The notes: generated from the letters alone by a model not told the origin. Positions 1 through 5,133 are shown, numbered from the stretch's first letter. The stretch: DNA of 6,766 nucleotides from an uncultured Maritalea sp. (GCA_913055925.1 CAJXLH010000151.1:1-6766); one strand, 5' to 3'. Translations and numbers: made by a program.

Positions 1-432
1 CCACTCGCGGTCGCTCATATTCACATTAAATGAGAAACCGCAAATCTCGCCTTCAGGACCGTGTAGTGGAATACACACGCCTTGATTGCCAACACCAAAC
101 TCGCACGATTCTCCGAAGAAACGCTGAGTATCACGATCCTCATAGCGATCTGCCGCCCAGTCAAAAGGCACGCGGTTTGCGCGCGTTTTTGCCAATACCG
201 GATCGGTAAGAAAATAGCGCTGCATGAAGTAGCGATGCTGCCAATCGAGAGAATAGGTGGTCACCGCATCGAATGGCAATGTTCCGGAATTTTTGCCTGG
301 ATCTAGGATTCCGTAGATGAGGTGCTTGGCCCCAAATTCATCCGCTTTCCGTTCAAATAAGGCGAGGGCCTCGCTGCGATCAGCGAACTGTAATTCTTCA
401 TCTATGTATTCAGAGACATCAAATCTACGCAT
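1..432 (-). CDS. LuxR-family transcriptional regulator, autoinducer-binding domain (partial, C-terminus outside window)
   Basis: This minus-strand reading frame is open from an ATG at 432 to the window edge (144 codons), so the protein is incomplete. Members of the family bind an acyl-homoserine lactone or related signal in the N-terminal domain and DNA through a C-terminal LuxR helix-turn-helix, in the cytoplasm. The visible part carries the ligand-pocket pattern with the spacing known from TraR and LuxR: W64, Y68, D77-P78 and W92 (steps of 4, 9 and 15), followed by a glycine-rich GVGNQGVCIPLHG stretch at 113-125. The helix-turn-helix lies beyond the edge and cannot be confirmed. Upstream the frame stays open to a stop at 523-525 but offers no ATG, GTG or TTG, so 432 is the only usual start. 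No clear Shine-Dalgarno precedes it. No luxI-type synthase is in view, so whether it is a solo regulator is unknown. Confidence 0.85.
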   Translation of the reverse strand, partial: MRRFDVSEYIDEELQFADRSEALALFERKADEFGAKHLIYGILDPGKNSGTLPFDAVTTYSLDWQHRYFMQRYFLTDPVLAKTRANRVPFDWAADRYEDRDTQRFFGESCEFGVGNQGVCIPLHGPEGEICGFSFNVNMSDREW

Positions 433-462
433 ACAATCAAATATTACAATTTTGGCATGGTC

Positions 463-491
463 CTTATAGCGGCCAAGATACTCGAAAAACC
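463..491 (-). promoter_or_regulatory. possible promoter of the LuxR-family gene
   Basis: Read on the minus strand, a TATAAG box (468 to 463) lies 17 bases from GGTTTT (491 to 486) and would start transcription near 456, giving a leader of roughly 24 bases. The -10 is good and the -35 poor, which would suit an activator-dependent promoter. The assignment is by eye and tentative. Confidence 0.3.
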
Positions 492-513
492 ACGTACGTC
501 GAGTCGGTTTTTC
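484..513. promoter_or_regulatory. 8-bp inverted repeat, possible operator of the LuxR-family gene
   Basis: GAAAAACC (484-491) and GGTTTTTC (506-513) are perfect inverted copies separated by 14 bases, which include the palindrome ACGTACGT (492-499). The repeat overlaps the presumed -35 region of the LuxR-type gene, and its centre is about 42 bases from the estimated transcription start, the usual place for a lux-box activator. Only the outer ACC/GGT ends resemble classical lux boxes, so the regulator that binds it is unknown. Confidence 0.35.
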
Positions 514-644
514 AATATTTTGTTAATTAAGGTTATTTTACGGCGTTATTGATGCAACATATCGAACAATAAGAATGTGTTCTGCGTGTTTTTCCACAGA
601 ATCACGAGGGGTGAGGACAGAGTTAACTTGACTTGTGTGTGCAC

Positions 645-672
645 AAAAAAAGCGCGGACATTTCTGCCCGCG
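645..672 (-). terminator. intrinsic terminator of the glsB-small membrane protein unit
   Basis: On the minus strand an 8-bp stem, CGCGGGCA against TGTCCGCG (one G-U pair), is closed by a GAAA tetraloop and followed by C and seven T residues. This is a textbook rho-independent terminator. It lies 45 bases past the stop codon of the 56-codon gene at 718-888, supporting that short gene as the last of its transcript and separating it from the LuxR-type gene. Confidence 0.9.
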
Positions 673-717
673 ATGTTTTGAATTTCTGTAGATCGAATTT
701 TGTTGGTGGGGGTTCGA

Positions 718-888
718 TTACATCCCAACCGCTGGGGCAAAATGGCTCCCTAAGTAATAGGGCCAAACGATAAGCCCAAGTAGCCCCTGCCAGAAGCCGA
801 GTTTTAAAAAACCGACAGTGAATAGCCATCCGACGAACCAAATCATGCCGGTGCCGCTTTGTTGTGTAATGCTAATCTTGCGTTCCAT
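718..888 (-). CDS. small membrane protein of unknown function (56 aa)
   Basis: An ATG at 888 opens a 56-codon frame ending in TAA at 718-720. A strong Shine-Dalgarno GGAGGG (898-893) lies four bases before the ATG. The stop codon of the GlsB-like gene is only 15 bases upstream, and an intrinsic terminator follows, so the two are probably one transcript. The product has a short polar N-terminus (residues 1-13, MERKISITQQSGT). A strongly hydrophobic stretch follows at about 15-46, rich in Trp, Gly and Leu, with one lysine at 29 that could mark the turn between two short membrane helices. A short tail with G47, S48 and H49 ends the protein. I do not recognise a family. The context suggests an inner-membrane partner of the stress protein encoded upstream, but this is inference. 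Longer overlapping frames on this strand are shadows. Confidence 0.75.
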   Translation of the reverse strand: MERKISITQQSGTGMIWFVGWLFTVGFLKLGFWQGLLGLIVWPYYLGSHFAPAVGM

Positions 889-903
889 GCTGCCCTCCAG
901 TGC

Positions 904-1158
904 TTAAACGCGTTTAATCAATTTAATAACGAATAAGAATATCACGGCACCCAAAGTGGCATGCAGCAAGGCACCCAAAAAGCCCGCGCCAATAGAAAAG
1001 CCCAACCGCGGAAACACTATTCCAGCAACGAATGCGCCGATTATGCCCACAATCATGTTGCCGATTAGCCCAAAACCTTCGCCGCGCACAAACTTGCTCG
1101 CCAACCAACCGGCGATTGCTCCAACGATCAGAAAAATAAGTAAACTTCCGATGCCCAT
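904..1158 (-). CDS. GlsB/YeaQ/YmgE family stress-response membrane protein
   Basis: This 84-residue, very hydrophobic protein matches the family once called transglycosylase-associated proteins. The length is typical (about 80-85). Three membrane helices are visible at about 3-21, 30-50 and 57-80. Family hallmarks are GAIAGWLAS at 13-21, then a charged turn (K22, R25, E27) and GLIGNMIVGIIGAFVAG at 30-46. The C-terminus KLIKRV is basic, as expected on the cytoplasmic side. Family members sit in the inner membrane and are induced by general, acid or envelope stress; the biochemical role is not established. The ATG at 1158 is preceded by GGAGG (1170-1166) at a good distance. A sigma-32-like promoter candidate lies directly upstream. 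The gene heads a two-gene unit with the 56-residue membrane protein downstream. Confidence 0.92.
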   Translation of the reverse strand: MGIGSLLIFLIVGAIAGWLASKFVRGEGFGLIGNMIVGIIGAFVAGIVFPRLGFSIGAGFLGALLHATLGAVIFLFVIKLIKRV

Positions 1159-1184
1159 ATGAATGCCTCCAAACCTCTACTATT

Positions 1185-1212
1185 AGGTGGGGGCTGCAGC
1201 GTAGTTTTCAAG
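1185..1212 (-). promoter_or_regulatory. candidate sigma-32 (RpoH)-type promoter of the glsB-like gene
   Basis: On the minus strand CTTGAA (1212 to 1207) is followed after 14 bases by CCCCACCT (1192 to 1185). The enterobacterial heat-shock consensus is CTTGAA, 13-17 bases, then CCCCATnT, so there is one mismatch. Transcription would start near 1178, about 20 bases before the start codon and just ahead of its ribosome site. The match suits a stress-inducible gene, but alphaproteobacterial RpoH prefers a somewhat different -10. Confidence 0.45.
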
Positions 1213-1372
1213 ATTGTTCAGTTTTTCTGCTCAATTTGGCCTCCCAGAATCGCACTATTGGTCCGAAGCACAACCATGCGTGAATTGGAAAAAGGGGCTA
1301 TATTTTAACGCGGAATCAGTGTGCACTGCGCCAACCTTTTGACGATATTTCGAATTGTTTGAACCTATTTGA

Positions 1373-1420
1373 ATGCCAGTGGTGTTCTCCACGCGGCGCC
1401 TTGAGAGAGCCTACCTATGA
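1373..1420 (+). other. 15-codon ORF overlapping the permease start by ATGA (leader peptide or gene remnant)
   Basis: An ATG at 1373 opens a 15-codon frame (MPVVFSTRRLERAYL) whose TGA stop (1418-1420) overlaps the permease ATG (1417-1419) as ATGA. Such overlaps are typical between successive genes of a sugar ABC operon and give translational coupling. The basic RRLER tail resembles a membrane-protein C-terminus. The frame is closed upstream by TGA at 1370-1372. It may be the last codons of a deleted first permease, a short coupling ORF, or chance. Confidence 0.3.
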
Positions 1421-2259
1421 TAAACAAGTACAGATGGTACGAAGCTGCGGGCATTTATCTAGGCATTGCTGTCTTTTTGACATTCATTTTGGCGCCTTTC
1501 TTTGAAGCATTTCTTGTTTCGCTTCGCCCATGGCGCGAAATCATCTCCATTCCCTATGAGGTTTTCACAGAAGGCATGAGCTTCAGGGCATATTTCGATG
1601 TCTGGCGATTCATTCCGCTTTTGTGGCTCTATATTTGCAACAGCCTCTTCATCGCCACCTCGGCGACGGTCATCACGTTAATTGCAGTTATTCCGGCTGC
1701 TTGGGCATTTGCGCGCTTTGACTTCAAAGGCAGTAATGTTTTGCTCTGGAGTTTCCTCGCAGTTAACATGGTGGGCGTAACGGCACTTATCATTCCGTTA
1801 TTCAAAATCATGATGACGCTTGAGCTCTTAAATACCTATTGGGCGCTAATCGTGCCCGGCACGGCCTTCTTAATTCCAATCGGCATCTGGCTTTTGCGCT
1901 CATACATGATGCGCATTCCAAAAGAGCTGGAGGAGGCGGCGTGGGTAGATGGTGCGTCGCGGCTTTACATTTTGATGCGGGTTATACTGCCGATCGCTAT
2001 GCCCGGCATCGTTGTCGTCGCAATCGCCACTTTCATCGGCGCTTACTCGCAACAATTCCTATTGGCCATCACATTTAACGCGGATCGATATCTCCATCCG
2101 CTACCTGTGGGGCTTTTTATTCATTCCGGCGGCAATGTTTCGCGCATGAACTTGATCATGGCAGCCAGCATTATCGGCATTACGCCAGTTATTGTAATTT
2201 ATTATTTCTTGCAAAAGCATATGGTGGCAGGACTTACCGCCGGCGCGGTGAAGGAGTAG
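1417..2259 (+). CDS. carbohydrate ABC transporter permease, MalG-type (orphan)
   Basis: The 280-residue product is an inner-membrane subunit of the sugar-importer type (binding-protein-dependent transport permease domain), of normal length for MalG-like proteins. It shows a membrane helix at about 11-33, a periplasmic segment, and further helices at about 66-95, 108-130, 140-162, 196-217 and 244-264. The cytoplasmic EAA loop that docks on the ATPase is intact: E173-A174-A175, D178-G179, then I190-L191-P192. The C-terminus AGLTAGAVKE is the usual MalG-family ending. The start is an ATG with GAGAGAG (1403-1409) seven bases before it. A MalG-type subunit needs a partner permease, a binding protein and an ATPase, and none is encoded nearby: glsB diverges upstream and tRNA-Arg faces it downstream. 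The gene is therefore an orphan or a survivor of a deleted operon. The frame is undamaged. The substrate cannot be inferred. Confidence 0.9.
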   Translation: MINKYRWYEAAGIYLGIAVFLTFILAPFFEAFLVSLRPWREIISIPYEVFTEGMSFRAYFDVWRFIPLLWLYICNSLFIATSATVITLIAVIPAAWAFARFDFKGSNVLLWSFLAVNMVGVTALIIPLFKIMMTLELLNTYWALIVPGTAFLIPIGIWLLRSYMMRIPKELEEAAWVDGASRLYILMRVILPIAMPGIVVVAIATFIGAYSQQFLLAITFNADRYLHPLPVGLFIHSGGNVSRMNLIMAASIIGITPVIVIYYFLQKHMVAGLTAGAVKE

Positions 2260-2307
2260 GGGCGCAGGAAGCTAGAGCCAAGCGAAACATGTTGCGACTA
2301 AGGGAAA

Positions 2308-2384
2308 TGGCGATCCCCACAGGACTCGAACCTGTAACCTGCTGATTAGAAGTCAGCTGCTCTATCCAGTTGAGCTAGGGGACC
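2308..2384 (-). tRNA. tRNA-Arg (anticodon UCU), CCA encoded
   Basis: The minus strand folds into a complete cloverleaf. The acceptor GGTCCCC (2384-2378) pairs with GGGGATC (2318-2312) with one G-U pair. The D arm is GCTC/GAGC, the anticodon stem GCTGA/TCAGC with loop CTTCTAA giving UCU, and the T arm ACAGG/CCTGT with loop TTCGAGT. The discriminator is G and the CCA end is encoded (2310-2308). It reads AGA codons. It lies 62 bases past the NDUFS4-like gene on the same strand. Confidence 0.97.
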
Positions 2385-2446
2385 AATTTGTATTTCAAAT
2401 CAAATGACAAGTCGGTTTTCTTAAAGAAACGAATCAATTGATTTGA

Positions 2447-2752
2447 CTAGTGGGTCCAAGGCGCTTTACGATCGCTACGGAAGTTGTCTGAGTACGCAAC
2501 TTTTTTCGGTGTAGAATCGTGCGGGTTTTGAACTGTGTAGTCCAAACCTTTGCGCTGCGCGTAGCTTTCAGCTTCTTCGAGTGTTTCGAATTTCAGCTTA
2601 ATTTGCGCATTCATATCGGTCGAGGAAGTGTAACCCATCAAAGGATCGATGGACTTTGCCTCACTCGGTTCAAAAACCAATAGCCAATTTTTGGATTTTC
2701 CGCGGCCAGATTGCATGGCGTTTTTGGCTGGACGATAGATTCGTGCGGTCAT
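2447..2752 (-). CDS. NADH dehydrogenase (complex I) NDUFS4-type accessory subunit (ETC complex I subunit family)
   Basis: The 101-residue protein matches the NDUFS4 family (ETC_C1_NDUFS4), a supernumerary subunit of respiratory complex I found in mitochondria and alphaproteobacteria; it binds the peripheral arm near the NADH-oxidising module and stabilises it. Visible landmarks are ARIYRPAKNAMQSG at 3-16, NWLLVFEP at 22-29, DPLMGYTSSTDMNAQIKLKF at 36-55, FETLEEAESYAQ at 55-66, and the signature end YSDNF...R..PWTH at 87-101. Bacterial homologues are about 100 residues. The ATG at 2752 is preferred. A TTG at 2764 would add four residues (MDTI), and neither start has a strong ribosome site. The gene lies between tRNA-Pro (31 bases upstream) and tRNA-Arg (62 bases downstream), all on one strand. 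It is away from any nuo operon in view, as is usual for this subunit in alphaproteobacteria. Confidence 0.93.
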   Translation of the reverse strand: MTARIYRPAKNAMQSGRGKSKNWLLVFEPSEAKSIDPLMGYTSSTDMNAQIKLKFETLEEAESYAQRKGLDYTVQNPHDSTPKKVAYSDNFRSDRKAPWTH

Positions 2753-2783
2753 AATCGTATCCAATCAAATTCCGTTCGGTGAA

Positions 2784-2860
2784 TGGTCGGAGTAGCAAGA
2801 TTCGAACTTGCGACCCCTGGTACCCAAAACCAGTGCTCTACCAGGCTGAGCTATACTCCG
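2784..2860 (-). tRNA. tRNA-Pro (anticodon UGG), CCA encoded
   Basis: The minus strand folds into a complete cloverleaf. The acceptor CGGAGTA (2860-2854) pairs perfectly with TACTCCG (2794-2788). The D arm is GCTC/GAGC, the anticodon stem CTGGT/ACCAG with loop TTTGGGT giving UGG, and the T loop TTCGAAT. The discriminator is A and CCA is encoded (2786-2784). It reads CCN proline codons. The reading frame running through it on the plus strand is the open 5' extension of the PAP2 gene and is not coding here. Confidence 0.97.
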
Positions 2861-2980
2861 ACAAATCACAACGGATGTGATCACCGGGATGCGATGTACA
2901 CATTCTTGTGGCATCCTGCAAGTCATGATAGTGCCCAAAATGAAAATATATCGTTTTTTTGTCAGATTTACGAGATTGGT

Positions 2981-3730
2981 GTGAACAAGTTCAGCGAAAA
3001 ACTTAATAAAAACCGCCGCTTTCGTGAATTTTGGACGCCGAAGCGCTCCTTTTCCATTTTCATCGTGCTTGGTCTCGTTCTTGCAGCTTTGGTGAGCATC
3101 GATGCGTCTGTGTCGCGCCAATTGATGAATTGGCCAGAGAATGAACGACGTTTCTTTGAGATGTTAGCGCGAATGGGGGAATCAGACTGGATGTTGATTC
3201 CGACATTGGCGATTTGGCTCTTATGCAGCGGCGCGCAGTTTTTTCCGATTCAATATAAGTTAAGCTGGGCCAAACGCGCGATTGGAAATATGTCCGGCTT
3301 CATTTTTGTAAGTGTCGCGGTTCCAGGAGCCACAGCGGCACTCCTTAAGGTGGCTATTGGGCGCGCGCGGCCAGTATTCATCGACACGCTAGGCGTATTT
3401 CATTTTACACCATTTGCGGGTGATTGGCGGCATGCAGGTTTCCCGTCTGGCCATGCTACAACTGCGTTCGCGCTGGCAATGGCACTTTGGTTGCTCTTTG
3501 GCCGACGCGTTGGCGTAGTTGCTTTTGCTGGAGCCTTATTGATTGGGATTTCACGCATTGTCGATGGCGCGCATTATTTAAGTGATGTGATCGTCGGTGC
3601 GATGCTTGGCACATTTGGTGCTTGGTTGATATTCAGCTGGTTCCGTAAAAATGGATGGGTCTTCAGCAAAAATGGCAGCATCCGAAACCGAATGCTGCCA
3701 CTGGTAAGTCGCTATTTTAAAAGAAGCTAG
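2981..3730 (+). CDS. PAP2-family phosphatase (type 2 phosphatidic acid phosphatase superfamily)
   Basis: This integral membrane protein has all three parts of the PAP2 acid-phosphatase site: KVAIGRARP (K-x6-RP, residues 123-131 from the GTG start), PSGH at 155-158, and SR-x5-H-x3-D at 191-202. The histidines of the second and third motifs are the catalytic pair. Membrane helices flank the motifs (about 25-40, 70-82, 105-118, 162-173, 178-190 and 204-219). Likely substrates are lipid phosphates such as phosphatidate, undecaprenyl pyrophosphate or lipid A phosphates; the sequence does not decide. The start is uncertain. GTG at 2981 gives 249 residues with a normal short basic N-terminus before the first helix. 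ATG at 2894 would add 29 residues that look non-coding, and the longer open frame runs through tRNA-Pro. The 3' end overlaps metC by four bases and contains the metC terminator. Confidence 0.88.
   Translation: MNKFSEKLNKNRRFREFWTPKRSFSIFIVLGLVLAALVSIDASVSRQLMNWPENERRFFEMLARMGESDWMLIPTLAIWLLCSGAQFFPIQYKLSWAKRAIGNMSGFIFVSVAVPGATAALLKVAIGRARPVFIDTLGVFHFTPFAGDWRHAGFPSGHATTAFALAMALWLLFGRRVGVVAFAGALLIGISRIVDGAHYLSDVIVGAMLGTFGAWLIFSWFRKNGWVFSKNGSIRNRMLPLVSRYFKRS
3667..3700 (-). terminator. intrinsic terminator of metC, inside the PAP2 coding sequence
   Basis: TGGCAGCAT (3673-3681) and ATGCTGCCA (3692-3700) form a perfect 9-bp stem with a 10-base loop. On the minus strand the stem is followed directly by five T residues (3672-3668). 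It lies 26 bases past the metC stop codon. On the plus strand no T run follows, so it acts mainly on metC transcripts. It falls in the codons for the polar C-terminal tail of the PAP2 protein. Confidence 0.8.
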
Positions 3731-4899
3731 CTGAGTGCCGCATTGAAGCGGGCAAGGCCTTTTTCAAGATCAGACTTGAGATCATCCATATCTTCAAAGC
3801 CGATGTGGACGCGGAAGAGGCTGCCCGTTTCTTTCCACTGGGTCACCGAACGTTGTGTTTTAATTTTGATAGGCAAAATAAGGCTCTCGAAGCCGCCCCA
3901 CGAATAACCCATTGCAAATAGCTCCATGCCATTGAGCAGATCGCGTGTGCCGGCTTCTGAATTTTCTTTCAAGGTGAAAGAAAAAAGTGAGCCAGAACCT
4001 GTGAAATCACGCTTAAAAATCTCATGGTCTGGATGTTGCTCGAGGGCAGGGTGGAATACTTTATCAACCAGAGGTTGGTTTTCGAGCCACTTTGCCAGCT
4101 CCAATGCGCGCGTTTCGTGCTCTTTCATGCGAATGGCCAAAGTGCGCAGGCCGCGAGCGACCAAAAAGCTGTCTTCTGGTGACACGCAAACACCAAGTCC
4201 GCGATAGGTTGAACGAACGACTTTCGCATATTTTTCGTTGGAAGAAATGGTGCCGAACATTACGTCAGAATGTCCGACAAACATCTTTGTGCCCGCGTGG
4301 ACAACGATATCCGCACCCAACTCGATAGGGCGATAGTAAAGAGGGGTTGCCCAGCTATTGTCCGCAATAATCGCGATTCCCTTGTCACCGCGTACCGCCG
4401 CAATCGCCGGCAAATCCTGGACTTCGAACGTAAGTGATCCAGGACTTTCCGTGAGTATCGCCGTGGTATTCGGTTTGATAAGTGATTCGATTTCACTACC
4501 GATTCGCGGATCGAAATATTCAACCTCAATTTGGTTCGCACGCAAAAGTGAATCGGCAAACTGGCGTGTCGGCTCATAGGCGCTGTCGGTGATGAGAACA
4601 TGGTCGCCCGTTTTCGCTACCGCCAATAGTGCGGTGCTAATTGCAGACACACCAGAAGGCGCAAGAAGCGTCTCATGTGCGCCTTCCAAAGCCGTGATGA
4701 CTTTATGAACCGCGTCGTTGGTAGGATTGCCGTGACGCCCGTACGAATAGGGATGATCGTTTGCTTTGAGCTGTTCATAAGAATCAAAGACGACGGTTGA
4801 GCCGCGCACCACCGGTGTGTTGACAAATCCATACTGCTCAGAGGGCTCTCGACCTAAGTGCGTAAGTATTGTCTGGGCCGCATTTTGTTCGTTACTCAT
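3727..4899 (-). CDS. metC: cystathionine beta-lyase, PLP-dependent (Cys/Met metabolism family)
   Basis: The product (390 residues from ATG 4899) is a fold-type I PLP enzyme of the cystathionine beta/gamma family. As a beta-lyase it would cleave cystathionine to homocysteine, pyruvate and ammonia in methionine synthesis. Visible features are NTPVVRGSTVVFDS at 27-40, YGRHGNPTN at 53-61 (phosphate-binding Tyr and Arg from the neighbouring subunit), SGVSAI at 82-87, ESPGSLTFEVQDLPAI at 151-166, D180 facing the pyridine nitrogen, and HAGTKMFVGHSD at 201-212 with K205 as the PLP lysine. The ESPGS-TFEVQD stretch and overall length favour beta-lyase over gamma-synthase. The frame extends upstream to 4992, but the extra residues (through FH before MSNEQ) look non-coding. 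The ribosome site is weak. metC diverges from aapJ, a recurrent arrangement in rhizobia and relatives, and ends in a stop shared with the PAP2 gene. Confidence 0.92.
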   Translation of the reverse strand: MSNEQNAAQTILTHLGREPSEQYGFVNTPVVRGSTVVFDSYEQLKANDHPYSYGRHGNPTNDAVHKVITALEGAHETLLAPSGVSAISTALLAVAKTGDHVLITDSAYEPTRQFADSLLRANQIEVEYFDPRIGSEIESLIKPNTTAILTESPGSLTFEVQDLPAIAAVRGDKGIAIIADNSWATPLYYRPIELGADIVVHAGTKMFVGHSDVMFGTISSNEKYAKVVRSTYRGLGVCVSPEDSFLVARGLRTLAIRMKEHETRALELAKWLENQPLVDKVFHPALEQHPDHEIFKRDFTGSGSLFSFTLKENSEAGTRDLLNGMELFAMGYSWGGFESLILPIKIKTQRSVTQWKETGSLFRVHIGFEDMDDLKSDLEKGLARFNAALS

Positions 4900-4925
4900 G
4901 TGAAATTCGCTTATTTGTTTACTGC

Positions 4926-4944
4926 CATCAAAATTATTTTGATG
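4926..4944. promoter_or_regulatory. 8-bp inverted repeat upstream of metC, possible operator
   Basis: CATCAAAA (4926-4933) and TTTTGATG (4937-4944) are perfect inverted copies around TTA, 27 bases before the metC start. The position would suit a repressor site or a transcript hairpin in the metC leader. No known regulator motif is matched with certainty. Confidence 0.35.
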
Positions 4945-5001
4945 TGTACGCATTTGTGGGGTCAAGTTCACTATAGTCGCAGAATAATGCAACTAAACCT
5001 C

Positions 5002-5030
5002 TTGACCGCAAGGCAAAAACCCTTTTCCAT
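5002..5030 (+). promoter_or_regulatory. possible aapJ promoter
   Basis: TTGACC (5002-5007) is a good -35; TTCCAT (5025-5030) after 17 bases is a poor -10. Transcription would begin near 5037, giving a leader of about 97 bases that contains two hairpins. No sigma-54 pattern (TGGCAC-N5-TTGC) was seen in the region, so NtrC-type control is not supported by a promoter here. Confidence 0.3.
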
Positions 5031-5042
5031 TGCAATTATGTC

Positions 5043-5096
5043 TCAGGCTTCGCGCCTGATGGCTGCGACGCCCATCTCAGGAGGGTAGGTCGTCGC
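5043..5096 (+). other. two tandem stem-loops in the aapJ leader
   Basis: TCAGGC/GCCTGA (5043-5048 and 5054-5059) makes a 6-bp hairpin with a five-base loop. GCGACG/CGTCGC (5065-5070 and 5091-5096) closes a second, larger one whose inner part can pair CCC with GGG. The second loop contains AGGAGGG (5079-5085). No T run follows, so neither is an intrinsic terminator. They may protect the abundant aapJ transcript at its 5' end or regulate it. A 16-codon ORF (5038-5088, MSQASRLMAATPISGG) spans them but lacks a ribosome site. Confidence 0.45.
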
Positions 5097-5133
5097 TTAA
5101 ACAAAAAAGGGTTAGGAAACAAAAGGCAACGTT

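Noticed and set aside
82..306. Plus-strand frame inside the LuxR-family gene
   Set aside because: It is antisense to a well-supported domain with conserved pocket residues and has no family resemblance.
590..598. DnaA-box-like TTTTCCACA
   Set aside because: It is a single copy with one mismatch and no other boxes or origin features nearby, so chance is the simplest explanation.
546..740. 64-codon minus-strand frame spanning the terminator
   Set aside because: It has no ribosome site, crosses the terminator hairpin, and its composition is not protein-like.
623..841. 72-codon minus-strand frame over the 56-codon membrane gene
   Set aside because: It is in another frame, runs through the intrinsic terminator at 645-672, and lacks a ribosome site; the 718-888 frame has strong translation signals and a coherent hydrophobic product.
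2308..2384. tRNA-Arg as an integration site, with the region beyond its 3' end (LuxR gene, orphan permease) as an island
   Set aside because: No integrase, no repeated copy of the tRNA 3' end and no mobile genes are visible in the window.
2432..2443. 12-base palindrome AATCAATTGATT after the NDUFS4-like gene
   Set aside because: It has no loop and is followed by no T run on the minus strand, so it is not a terminator; an isolated AT-rich palindrome is weak evidence for an operator.
2765..3121. 118-codon minus-strand frame through tRNA-Pro
   Set aside because: It contains the tRNA and is antisense to the PAP2 start; the translated tRNA gives a familiar spurious peptide (SIAQPGRALVLGTRGRKFES).
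4858..5088. 76-codon plus-strand frame between metC and aapJ
   Set aside because: It begins antisense inside metC and its composition looks random; only the last 16 codons coincide with the aapJ leader hairpins and are noted there.
4900..5133. SAM-type riboswitch between metC and aapJ
   Set aside because: No SAM-II or other known methionine riboswitch pattern could be recognised on either strand; only simple hairpins and one inverted repeat are seen.
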